Source of the DNA: Candidatus Hydrogenedentota bacterium | Lineage (GTDB): Bacteria; Hydrogenedentota; Hydrogenedentia; Hydrogenedentales; CAIZGN01 | Reading direction: 5' to 3' | NCBI GenBank assembly: GCA_903932505.1 | Contig: CAIZGN010000691.1 | Coordinates: forward strand, 1 to 49,524 | Length of the DNA: 49,524 nucleotides | Shown: positions 15,012-23,381 of the stretch, piece after piece | Layout: each line of letters starts with the position of its first letter | Numbering within the stretch: position 1 is the first letter of the stretch | The notes under the pieces: generated by a model | Database searches by the model: none | What the model saw: the letters and a program-made list of their open reading frames with translations, nothing else | Told to the model about the DNA's origin: nothing | Translations under genes and position numbers: made by a program

Positions 15012-16726
15012 GTGGGCAGTCCCTTCACCTCGAAGTGGGCGGAAATCTCCCGCTGGGGCGAGGCATCGGGGTCGGTGCAGTCGCACTTGATCTTCACGTA
15101 GTCCTTGCTGCGGTCGAGTACGCGGGTATCGCGCAGCGTGGTCTCTTCCATCACGAGACAGTTCTTGCACCAAGCGGCCCCGAAATCAATGAGCACCGGC
15201 TTCCCTTCCGCCTGCGCACGGCGCAAACCCTCGTCCACATTCTGCCCCCAATCGCCGGAAGCCGCTTGGGCCTGCGGTGAAGGTTCGTGGGCCGAGAGGC
15301 GGAACAATCCATAGGCCTCGTAGGCGTAGTACGCGGCGAAAGCCAGGATGAATACGCCGAAGGTGTGTTTGATCGTGTTCATCCATCCACCGGGCTTGGG
15401 CAACATGGAAAGTCCAGCACCGGCAATAGGCCAGGGCAGGGCCATGCCCACCCCGAGCAGGAAGGGGAGCAGCAGGGCGGCGTGCTGGCCCTGACTGTAC
15501 AAATCCTGCGCATAGACCAAGGTGTAAATCACAACGGGGGCCACGCATGCGCCCGCGAGCAGCGCGGACAATCCACCCATCGCAAAGGCTACCAGAAAAC
15601 TGCCCGTATCGTTTCGGCGCAGCGACACCTTGGCCTGATACTTCGAGAAATCGATGTAGATCAGGTCGAACATGGCCAAGCCGAGCACAACAAAGAGCAG
15701 GGCAATGCCCGCATTAAACCAAGGGGAGGCGTTGATGGTTCCGAAGGCCGCAGAAAGCCCCAGCACCACGAGCAGCCCAAGCGCACCGTACACTGCGGAA
15801 ATGCCAAGGCCATAGGCGGCACCCAGGACCGCGCCCCGGGTCTTGGAACCCGCGCGCGCGCCCGCCCCGATGATCGCGATGTTGATCGGGATCAGCGGCA
15901 GAACGCAGGGCGTGAGGTTGAGGGCAAGTCCACCTGCCAGAACCAGCAAAACGACCATCCACCCGCCCATTCCGGCGAAGCCCTCGGGTGTGGCGGGCGC
16001 TTTGCCCTCCGCACGGTCGAGAAACGCAAGGAAGGCGGCTGGGGATTGATAGCCGAAGGTCTGTCCGGCGACCTCAAAGCCTTTTACCAGTTCCTGAAAG
16101 GACTGCGGGGCAGACTGCGGAACCGGGGGCGCAACCACGGGGGCGGTGACCGCCGGGGTGGTTGTAGAAGACGGGGCCGTATCCCACAGGAACGCAGAGA
16201 ACCATTCGGGCCGTTGCGGGGTACCTGTTTTCCCAGCCTCGGCAACGCGCAAGGGAATATCGATGGTCTGCGTCTTTGGCGACATGCAGGAGGTGTTGTT
16301 GCAGGCCTGATAGCGCACGGAGACGGAAAGGGGATAGTTGCCGGGAGCCACGCCGTCCGCCCAGGTCACCACCAGCCCGATACGGAACTCAGCGTCATAG
16401 ACCGCCATCTCGGTATCGGCAAAGGACAGCTTGATGTTCTTTGCCGGTGGATAGACAATCTGGACGCTCTTAAACGATGGCGAGGGTGTGATGGACACTT
16501 CTGTGGGGATGAGGAATTCTTCCAGCGGCTTGTTCGCGTTCACATGCCAACCCTCGGGCAGGGTGCAATCAAGCAGGATACGCAAGGGCTGGCCAGGGAT
16601 GGCCGAATCAGTCTCGGAAACGGCCTGAACGCTCAGTTCGGGAGTGCTCAAGCTTAACTGCGCCCCGGCATAGGTACAGAAAAGCACCGCCGCAAACAAA
16701 AGTGAGGCTCGAATTGTCCGGCCCAT
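14984..16726 (-). CDS. dsbD: DsbD-like thiol:disulfide interchange protein
   Basis: Membrane reductant conduit of 580 residues that moves electrons from cytoplasmic thioredoxin to periplasmic proteins. Order: signal peptide (about 1-22), an N-terminal periplasmic domain with the redox pair in YQACNNTSCMSPKT, a Pro/Ala/Val-rich linker, an eight-helix transmembrane domain with its two essential cysteines in LNLTPCVLPLIPI and GACVAPVVIY, and a C-terminal thioredoxin domain with WCKNC and cis-Pro in GLPTYV. All three redox centres of a classical DsbD are therefore present. Length is close to E. coli DsbD. GGGAG precedes the ATG at 16726. It could support cytochrome c maturation or copper handling; the neighbouring genes do not decide this. 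It overlaps the end of speB. Confidence 0.88.
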   Translation of the reverse strand: MGRTIRASLLFAAVLFCTYAGAQLSLSTPELSVQAVSETDSAIPGQPLRILLDCTLPEGWHVNANKPLEEFLIPTEVSITPSPSFKSVQIVYPPAKNIKLSFADTEMAVYDAEFRIGLVVTWADGVAPGNYPLSVSVRYQACNNTSCMSPKTQTIDIPLRVAEAGKTGTPQRPEWFSAFLWDTAPSSTTTPAVTAPVVAPPVPQSAPQSFQELVKGFEVAGQTFGYQSPAAFLAFLDRAEGKAPATPEGFAGMGGWMVVLLVLAGGLALNLTPCVLPLIPINIAIIGAGARAGSKTRGAVLGAAYGLGISAVYGALGLLVVLGLSAAFGTINASPWFNAGIALLFVVLGLAMFDLIYIDFSKYQAKVSLRRNDTGSFLVAFAMGGLSALLAGACVAPVVIYTLVYAQDLYSQGQHAALLLPFLLGVGMALPWPIAGAGLSMLPKPGGWMNTIKHTFGVFILAFAAYYAYEAYGLFRLSAHEPSPQAQAASGDWGQNVDEGLRRAQAEGKPVLIDFGAAWCKNCLVMEETTLRDTRVLDRSKDYVKIKCDCTDPDASPQREISAHFEVKGLPTYVVLRPKR

Positions 16727-16808
16727 AAATCACTCCCAATTGTAGAAAAGGGTTCCAGTCGCTTTGGCTATACTCGGTTTACGCGAAACCCGGACGCGGC
16801 AGCCGTGT

Positions 16809-19800
16809 CTACTGTTCGAATACCACCGGCAAGCCATTCGGGTGCGCAATACGCGCACCCATGTGCCATCTTCCGCCTAACTGCGTCACCTTGAGCAGCA
16901 GGGTGTTCTTTCCCGCCTTCGCGGTGACCGGGCATTCGTCTTCGTCAGCCCGATAGCCGCGCGCGACATCCTGCCGGTCTATTTCCTGCCCGTTAAACCA
17001 AGCCTTCACGCCGTCATTGCTGCCGATTTTGACAACATAGTTGCCCGCCTCGGGAAGCTGGATCTCAGTGTAGGCGTAGGCGGCGACGGAGGATTCTTCG
17101 CCCAGAATGCGAACGAGATTCACCTTTCCCTTGGCATCCTGCGTGCGGTATTCAATCCACGCCAGCGGTCGGCTGTCGGTCTTGATGGGGCGTGCGAGGT
17201 CAATGTCGGGTTCCCCGATCCATGCTTTGTCGATGCCATTCTGAACGCCATCGAAGGGAACCGGCCCGGTGATCTGCCATACGCGCACGGCCCCGTTTTG
17301 CTTTGCCTCCGCGTAGAGATCAAAACCGGTTTCAGCCAGCGCCTTGCAGACCAGGGTCTGCCCCGGGGCGTCATGCACCCCGTCAAGCAAGCCACGAAGT
17401 GTTTGTATACCCGCCTCGCGGTCTCGCTTCCCGGTCTTGAGTTCCTCAGACACCTGACTCACATAGGATTGAAAGGCCTTTTCACTGGCAAAACACATGA
17501 TGCGGCCGTCTTCCAGTGCCAGCAGGAGACGACCATCGCGGTCGATGGCCATCCCATTCATCCGTGGGGTCGCGGGGAGTTCCTGTCGGGCGGTCAGCGC
17601 ACCCGTGGCGCGGTCGATCAGCGTGATGGCGTGGCTATACCACAGGGTGCGTGGCGCTTGGGTAGCAAAGGTCACCGCCACGTATTTCCCGCCGAGTGCC
17701 ATGCCTGTAGTCAAAGCGTTGCCGAGGGAATCAGCGGTCCATTTTGCGGACAATTGCTTCGGATCCTTGTAGGTCGCCATGCTGTCGCAAAGCTCATTCG
17801 CACGATAAGCCCGGGGTGCTGATTCGCGACCGGGCAAGTAGACGAAATCTTCGCCATCCCAAACCGGGGTTACACTACCTTTCCCTGCATCACGCACGGG
17901 ACGTCCGTCGAGGGTGAGGTAATACGATGATGGACTAACCACATTTTCCATAGCAGAATACCGAAGACGCCCACCAAGCAGAATCCATTGGTCCCCGAAG
18001 GCGGCGAGTTCCTCGCCCCGATCTGCACGGGGTGCGCCGGTGCCCACCGATTTTTCGCCAAGGTATTCGCCGGTTTTGAGGTCAAAGGGGGACGGGCCCA
18101 TGATATTGCCGCCCGCAAGCCACAGTTTCCCGCTTTGGATAGTCATGGTGCCTTGCGCGGACACGCCTTTGCGCAGGGCTTCATCGAGATGCCCGGTGGC
18201 ATCATTCACCCAACGCACTGCGCCGGTGTTCGCGTCCAAGGCGTAGACATACGTGCCGTCGGAATCAATGAAACCGGCTGCAAAATATGCGGTACCGTCC
18301 TCAATCACGATGCCGGTATGCACGGGCCAATTCGAGCACAAGCGGCCGTACAGCATGATGCGGCGCTCAATGGGGGCCGCCTGGAATCGCCATATCAGCT
18401 CGCCGCTTTGCGCGTCGAGGCAATAGACAGCGCCGTCGCCCGAACCCGCAAATACTCGCCCATTCCAGCAGGTGGGCGCAACGAGTATCGGCCCCGCCGT
18501 GGCATAGGTCCAGACCGGCAGACCGGCATTGGCATCGTAGGCCCGCACTGCGCCATCATCACCCGCCACATAGATTCGGCCGGACGCGCACACGGGCGCG
18601 GTGGGTAGGAACGGGCGTATCGGCGCGGTCGTCCATAGCGGGAAAAGTCGCCCGGAAAGCTCGGCGCTGCTTGCGCCGGTGTGGCGGTTCCCCCCCCGGT
18701 GGGCGGACCAATCTTGATCCGAAACAGCGGAGGGATCCTCCGTTCGCGGCTTGGGATCGTAGAACAGTCGCGATTCAACCGGCTCTGCGGTGATGGGCTT
18801 CGCCGAGCAGAGTCCCGCCGTGCCGATGAGCGCGAGTCCGCAGTCGCAGGGCCACGGACCGATGTACAGCAGGCCGTTGGCGCCGACAATGCCATCATTA
18901 CACGCGGGTCGCATCGCGCCGTCAAAGGTGATCTTGCCGGAGGCGCGGTCATAGCGGGTGACCCCTTCCGGCCATCCCCGGACAAACAGGGAATCGGGCG
19001 TGGCGGTCAATCGGGCGCACGAGCGCTTCTTGAAACCAAGATCGGCGATCGTTTCCCCGGTCTTGGGGTCAAGGGATAAGGTGCTGCCATCGGGGCCGAT
19101 GCCCACCAGTGCCTTGCCGTCCAAATAGAGGACATTGGGATTGCTCGAGGTCTTGGGGCGGTGCCACAGGCGCTTCCCGTCGGCCGTGGAAATCGCCACC
19201 ACGTTCTCAAGGGTTTGTCCCTGATAAAACAGCACGTCCGGCGAATAAACACAGGTGGCGCAGGAACGGAAGCCCGGGGTCGAGCTCAGTCCCTCGCCCT
19301 TCTTTTCGATGAGTTGGCGGGTTTCTGGGTCTTCATTGAGCCAGACCTCTTTTCCGGTCTGCGCATCAAGGCAGCCAAGTCGGGATTCTGGCGCATAGAA
19401 GAACAGCTTGCCGCCACCCATAGCCAGACCACGCGAATCCACCGTGCCGGGTTTTTCCTGATGGGTCCATCGCACTTTGTTCGCGGCGAGGTCATAGGCC
19501 AGCAGGGTTTCACCGAAGCCCCAAGGAACGCGATCCATATAATACCCCGCGCTCAATTCGCTCCAGCTCCAAGCCGGCATTTTGCTGCGCACAATAGTCG
19601 TTTCGCCGGGATCCGCCTGTTGGCCCGCCAAGGCATACAATACGCCATCCTGCAACACGATCCATTTCCATGTTCCGGGAACCTCGGGTGTGCGTACACG
19701 GCCTTTTTCAGCACCCGTTTCAGGATCCAGCATCAGGCAGCCGTCGCCACTGGGGTCAATCATGTAGAACGTGTCCGGTTGGGCCACAAAAGCCGACCGA

Positions 19801-20540
19801 TGCACCATGTAGCCGTCGGGAAGTTTCTTGCGCCACAATTCCGAGCCGTTGTAACCATTGCGCGCGAGCAGGGTATTGAGCCACGGCTCTTCGCGTTCGT
19901 GGTGGGCGATGTGGCCCATTGCGGTAAACATGCGACCGTTGGAAATCGTGGTAATCGCGGGCATCGTATTGTAATAAGGGCCGCCCATCCATTGGGTCGT
20001 GTAAGGCGCCTTGATGACCGTGTCATTCGAGACGGGGTTGTTGTCGGGACTGTGTTCCCAATGGGTCCAGTTATCCACGCCCGCTTGGGCGGGCTTCACG
20101 CGGAAAGTACCGGGTTGCGGCAACCCGAAAACAGCCTTGCCGCCGGGCGATAGCACGCGCTCAGCCTCGGTCGCCAGTTCGGGCGTTTCCGCAACAAAGC
20201 CCAAGACCAAGTCCACGGTGTTGTCGGCATGGGGGAGTGAGGTCTTGCCCCAGTTTTCGGCGATGAGCCGATCCTGCGACCACTTGTTGGTTTCAGCGGC
20301 ATCTAGGGCCGATTGCACCGCACCGGGTTGTCTTGCGAGCAGATGCACCAGAAAGGAGGTCTTTGCCACCACCTCAAGCGCTGGGTTGGAATCCCCGTCA
20401 ACAATGACCACACAAATTCCATGGGTGCGCCCCGCCTGTTCGAGATACCAGGGCGCGACCTCTGCGGTTGCAAAAGTACAGACACCAAGCGATAGCAAGC
20501 CCATCAGGGCCCAGACCATACCCATACGAAAACGCTTCAT
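16809..20540 (-). CDS. Giant exported PQQ-type beta-propeller protein
   Basis: Protein of 1243 residues with a signal peptide (about 1-26, ending near ATAEV). Residues 30-150 look like a degenerate class I methyltransferase fold (LPHADNTVDLVLGF then RVLSPGGKAVFGLP). The main body from about 190 to 960 contains many propeller-blade signatures of the PQQ-like type: LYALAGQ, LLAYDLAANKVRW, LGCLDAQTGKEVWL, VYCLDAQSGELIWRF, YVYALDANTGAVRW. The C-terminus (about 1120-1225) is a small beta-sandwich (AGNYVVKIGSNDGVKAWFNGQEI) like those in carbohydrate-binding or PA14-type modules. Proteins of this architecture are common in Planctomycetota-like genomes; the substrate and whether PQQ binds are unknown. 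AGGAGG lies about nine bases before the ATG. Confidence 0.8.
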   Translation of the reverse strand: MKRFRMGMVWALMGLLSLGVCTFATAEVAPWYLEQAGRTHGICVVIVDGDSNPALEVVAKTSFLVHLLARQPGAVQSALDAAETNKWSQDRLIAENWGKTSLPHADNTVDLVLGFVAETPELATEAERVLSPGGKAVFGLPQPGTFRVKPAQAGVDNWTHWEHSPDNNPVSNDTVIKAPYTTQWMGGPYYNTMPAITTISNGRMFTAMGHIAHHEREEPWLNTLLARNGYNGSELWRKKLPDGYMVHRSAFVAQPDTFYMIDPSGDGCLMLDPETGAEKGRVRTPEVPGTWKWIVLQDGVLYALAGQQADPGETTIVRSKMPAWSWSELSAGYYMDRVPWGFGETLLAYDLAANKVRWTHQEKPGTVDSRGLAMGGGKLFFYAPESRLGCLDAQTGKEVWLNEDPETRQLIEKKGEGLSSTPGFRSCATCVYSPDVLFYQGQTLENVVAISTADGKRLWHRPKTSSNPNVLYLDGKALVGIGPDGSTLSLDPKTGETIADLGFKKRSCARLTATPDSLFVRGWPEGVTRYDRASGKITFDGAMRPACNDGIVGANGLLYIGPWPCDCGLALIGTAGLCSAKPITAEPVESRLFYDPKPRTEDPSAVSDQDWSAHRGGNRHTGASSAELSGRLFPLWTTAPIRPFLPTAPVCASGRIYVAGDDGAVRAYDANAGLPVWTYATAGPILVAPTCWNGRVFAGSGDGAVYCLDAQSGELIWRFQAAPIERRIMLYGRLCSNWPVHTGIVIEDGTAYFAAGFIDSDGTYVYALDANTGAVRWVNDATGHLDEALRKGVSAQGTMTIQSGKLWLAGGNIMGPSPFDLKTGEYLGEKSVGTGAPRADRGEELAAFGDQWILLGGRLRYSAMENVVSPSSYYLTLDGRPVRDAGKGSVTPVWDGEDFVYLPGRESAPRAYRANELCDSMATYKDPKQLSAKWTADSLGNALTTGMALGGKYVAVTFATQAPRTLWYSHAITLIDRATGALTARQELPATPRMNGMAIDRDGRLLLALEDGRIMCFASEKAFQSYVSQVSEELKTGKRDREAGIQTLRGLLDGVHDAPGQTLVCKALAETGFDLYAEAKQNGAVRVWQITGPVPFDGVQNGIDKAWIGEPDIDLARPIKTDSRPLAWIEYRTQDAKGKVNLVRILGEESSVAAYAYTEIQLPEAGNYVVKIGSNDGVKAWFNGQEIDRQDVARGYRADEDECPVTAKAGKNTLLLKVTQLGGRWHMGARIAHPNGLPVVFEQ

Positions 20541-20797
20541 GACGGAAGTCCTCCTGTCGGTTCTTGTCGGTAGCGCAGTAATCCAAACATCCTTGCGCTT
20601 AGTTTAAGCTATGGGCGCTCAATTGTCTACCCGGCAACGTTTGAAACGCTGCGCAAGCAAGCGCGCTAATGCGATTGCACGTTTATTGCGTGCGTTCCTG
20701 ATTGTTTCCCCAATAACAAACTCTCCGCTCAAGTTTATTGCCTGATTGTTCGATATACCCTACAGAACTGAAGGCCAACCTCACGGAGACCGACACC

Positions 20798-21013
20798 ATG
20801 GACTCGACACTGACCACCGCGATTGAAATTCCGATTGACCAACGTGTGAAAAGCATTCTGGAAACCCGTCCACAGGTGGAAAAGGCGTTGAGAAACTACG
20901 CGCGAGATTTGGGAGTCTCGATTGAGCATGTGATCCTGGGTGCGCTCGTCATGGTCGCTCAGGATTACAACGAAGCCACCGGGGATGGGATGATTCCCCG
21001 TCTGAGCGCGTAA
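20798..21013 (+). CDS. Small hypothetical protein (71 residues)
   Basis: Not recognised. ATG at 20798 is preceded by GGAG at a normal distance; the in-frame TTG at 20738 would add 20 residues with no visible ribosome site. The protein is acidic-polar at its start and then strongly helical (IDQRVKSILETRPQVEKALRNYARDLGVSIEHVILGALVMVAQ), which resembles small DNA-binding or ribbon-helix-helix-like proteins, but no signature is convincing. It is isolated between two minus-strand genes and ends just before the large palindrome at 21052-21101, so it is probably a one-gene transcription unit. Upstream, 20541-20797 is a 257-base divergent spacer in which I see no confident promoter. Confidence 0.6.
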   Translation: MDSTLTTAIEIPIDQRVKSILETRPQVEKALRNYARDLGVSIEHVILGALVMVAQDYNEATGDGMIPRLSA

Positions 21014-21051
21014 ATCGCGCCATTGATCGCAGCGCAACTTTTGTTGCCGCG

Positions 21052-21101
21052 CATGCACAAAGGCACCAGGAAGCAACGTTTTCCTGGTGCCTTTGTGCAT
21101 G
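21052..21101. repeat. Perfect 21-bp palindrome with 8-base loop
   Basis: Arms at 21052-21072 and 21081-21101 are exact reverse complements (the first arm starts CATGCACAAAGG), with loop GCAACGTT. A second, smaller hairpin GCAAC-TTTT-GTTGC lies at 21034-21047. Both sit between converging genes (the 71-residue gene and the tolC-like gene). There is no T-run on either side, so a bidirectional Rho-independent terminator is plausible only in a weak form; an extragenic repeat element is the alternative. Confidence 0.85.
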
Positions 21102-21119
21102 TTCGCAAATTTGACGTGA

Positions 21120-22559
21120 CTACTCCGGCTTCGCTTCCTGCACCGTGGGAGGGGCATCGGCATCGGGCCAGGTACCGCCGGTGATTTTTTCCAGCTCAGC
21201 GGTGGCCAGCCGCGCATCGCGCAGGGCGCGGGCTTCTTCGAGTTTGAAATCGAGGAGCGTTTGCTCCGCATCGAGGACATCTAGGATTCGGGTGTCGCCG
21301 GGACCGCTGGCATAGGTTTGCTGGATACTGTCGAGGGCACGCAGCGCCTGCGGGCCGAGTGTCTCGCCATACAGCTTGTGCCGACGGTGGGCGTCCTGCA
21401 GGTTAAAGATGGCTTCCTGGGCTTGTGCCCGCAAATCATGGGTGGCCCGTTGTTTTTCGTGGAGAACCGCGTCCGCCTGCAGGTTGGCCTCCTCGATGCC
21501 TGCCCGGATGCGCTTGCGCCAGATGGGCAGGGTGAGACCCAGCGACAGCATGACCTCGTCGCGACCACTGGTATTCGCCATGGTGGTGGTCGATGCGGTG
21601 GGCATGGCGGTGGAGGTGCTTCCCATGCCGGTTGAGGTGGTGCCGGTGGTCATGCCCGTGGTATCCGCCTTGGAAACAGAATTGCCCACGGTGTTGAGCG
21701 CGGTAAAGGCATCACGGCCCCTGAACTTGGTATCGGGCGGCGATGGAACCACCGTGTAGTCGAGCATGAGGGTAAGGTTGGGGAGTCCTTGCTTCTTCGC
21801 GACACGCGCCTGTTCCTCCCAGCTTTTCTGCATGGCGTCGAACCGGTCGAGTTCCGGATTGGCCTTTTGGAGGTGGGCGACAATGTCGTCCAGTGCGGGG
21901 GCTTCGGGCGGTTCGGGCAGTTCAGCCGGCCACGGTCGCTCTTTGTTTTCTTCAAGTCCGATGGCCGCATCGAGCCGGGCATCAAGCACGGTCTTCATGC
22001 CGTTCATCTGCTTGAGGCGATCCTCCATGCCTGTCTTTCGCATCGACACGCGCATGAGTTCATCATCCATGGCGAGGCCCAGCGCGAGTTTCGAGCGGAC
22101 CAGATCCTCCATGAATGACATAATCCCGATCTGATTTTCCATGACTTGGATTTGTCCGGCGAGAAAACCCAGCTCGTAATAGGTTTGCTTGACCTCGAGA
22201 AAGAGCATGTCGCGCTGCACGAAGAAGGCCTGCAAAGCGACTTCGGCCTCGGCCGCAGCCTTGTCGCCTTGGGCACGCAGCGCGCCGAACCACGGGAAGG
22301 ATTGTTGCAGTGTCATGCGTGGCGCAAAGGCATCGGCGGTGATGGACTGCCCGAAGGTGAACATGGGGTCGCTCAGGGATTTTGCTTGCGGAATTCGCTG
22401 GAGCGCCGCCTGCCAAGCCTGATACTGCGCTTGTAACGAAGGGCTGTGCTCCACCGCCTGCGTGAGGAAGCCCCGCAGTTCTTCGTTCGCCGCGCGCACG
22501 GGAACACCCGGCATTTCTGCCGCAGCCATACAACACAGGCACAGCGCACTAAGAAACAT
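21120..22559 (-). CDS. TolC-family outer-membrane efflux protein
   Basis: Outer-membrane channel subunit, 479 residues. A signal sequence (MFLSALCLCCMAAAE) is followed by the first TolC repeat (AVEHSPSLQAQYQAWQAALQRIPQAKSLSDPMFTFG), long coiled-coil helices (KAAAEAEVALQAFFVQRDMLFLEVKQTYYELGFLAGQ) and the second repeat (RKRIRAGIEEANLQADAVLHEKQRATHDLRAQAQEAIFNLQDA). It carries an unusual 30-odd-residue Met/Thr/Ser/Gly-rich insert before the second beta-barrel strand (bases about 21570-21665). The start at ATG 22559 has GGGAG eight bases upstream; the longer frame to a TTG at 22616 has no ribosome site. The upstream cysteine-rich triple-repeat gene is 65 bases away in the same direction, which suggests a metal-efflux role, but no RND or membrane-fusion partner is present. 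Confidence 0.82.
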   Translation of the reverse strand: MFLSALCLCCMAAAEMPGVPVRAANEELRGFLTQAVEHSPSLQAQYQAWQAALQRIPQAKSLSDPMFTFGQSITADAFAPRMTLQQSFPWFGALRAQGDKAAAEAEVALQAFFVQRDMLFLEVKQTYYELGFLAGQIQVMENQIGIMSFMEDLVRSKLALGLAMDDELMRVSMRKTGMEDRLKQMNGMKTVLDARLDAAIGLEENKERPWPAELPEPPEAPALDDIVAHLQKANPELDRFDAMQKSWEEQARVAKKQGLPNLTLMLDYTVVPSPPDTKFRGRDAFTALNTVGNSVSKADTTGMTTGTTSTGMGSTSTAMPTASTTTMANTSGRDEVMLSLGLTLPIWRKRIRAGIEEANLQADAVLHEKQRATHDLRAQAQEAIFNLQDAHRRHKLYGETLGPQALRALDSIQQTYASGPGDTRILDVLDAEQTLLDFKLEEARALRDARLATAELEKITGGTWPDADAPPTVQEAKPE

Positions 22560-22624
22560 GCAGCAAACTCCCACAAACCCTGCGCGTAGTGTACTTGGAA
22601 TGCGCGCCCCAAGCAATGCGACCG

Positions 22625-23302
22625 CTATTTCTTCGGGGTTTGCGCCTTTGCCTTCCGGGCATCATCCAAGATCTTGGTATACTTGATCGGGTCTTTCTTG
22701 AGCTTATCGGCGCAGGACGCGCAGCAAAGCCGGAACAGATGATTATTCATCACGAAGTCGACGGGTTCACCCATCGATCCACCCAGTTTTTCACCCGAAG
22801 CGATGCAGGTGTCAAGGGGATATTCGGCTTTCTGCTTTTCGATCACTGCTTTGTCCAGTATCGCGAGATACTTCCCGGGTTCCTTTTCGAATTTACCGAT
22901 GCAGCCCTTGCAGCAGAACCGGACGAGGCGATTTTGGTAGATATAATCGACCCCACCGCCCATCGCATCCAGTTTTCCGCCCAGCACCACGCAGGTGTCC
23001 AGCGGGTAGAGAGCCTTTTGCTGCTCGACAATGGCGGCGTCCATTTTCTTGTCGTATTCGGCCGTCTTGGCCTTGTATTTTGATACGCAACCGGCGCAGC
23101 AGAAGCGCACTTCTCTTCCGTTGATGGTTTCAATAATCTGGTCACCCATAGCACCCAGTTTTTCTCCGGTGACCGGGCAGGTGTCCAAGGGGTAAGGGTC
23201 GCCGGTGGCGGCTTTGGCATCGGCAGCCCAAGCCGCGCCGAGGGAGAGGCCCGTGATGGCTATTCCAGCCAGAGCGCACAGCATGATGGAACGTGTTTTC
23301 AT
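22625..23302 (-). CDS. Exported protein with three tandem CxxC repeats (TRASH/YHS-like)
   Basis: Protein of 225 residues: a signal peptide (about 1-27) and three copies of a ~62-residue module. Each module has YPLDTC, then G-x-KL-x-x-MG, then F/L-CC-x-x-C, then a Lys-rich helix. The cysteines fall at 42/68/69/72, 104/130/131/134 and 166/193/194/197, so the spacing is conserved to within one residue. This pattern resembles heavy-metal-binding TRASH and YHS modules. Each module could bind one metal, for example copper, but the metal is inference. The gene precedes the TolC-like gene in the same direction, supporting periplasmic metal capture coupled to efflux. Confidence 0.75.
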   Translation of the reverse strand: MKTRSIMLCALAGIAITGLSLGAAWAADAKAATGDPYPLDTCPVTGEKLGAMGDQIIETINGREVRFCCAGCVSKYKAKTAEYDKKMDAAIVEQQKALYPLDTCVVLGGKLDAMGGGVDYIYQNRLVRFCCKGCIGKFEKEPGKYLAILDKAVIEKQKAEYPLDTCIASGEKLGGSMGEPVDFVMNNHLFRLCCASCADKLKKDPIKYTKILDDARKAKAQTPKK

Positions 23303-23381
23303 TTTGGCATTTCCTTTTTCACTCGGTTTCGGGTTGCTACTTGCGGTTTAACATTATATGAGCGGGGTGCATTCCGTGGAC

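Noticed and set aside
15287-16657. 456-codon plus-strand frame opposite the dsbD-like gene
   Set aside because: Gly/Arg/Gln-rich shadow of a well supported membrane protein; no family features.
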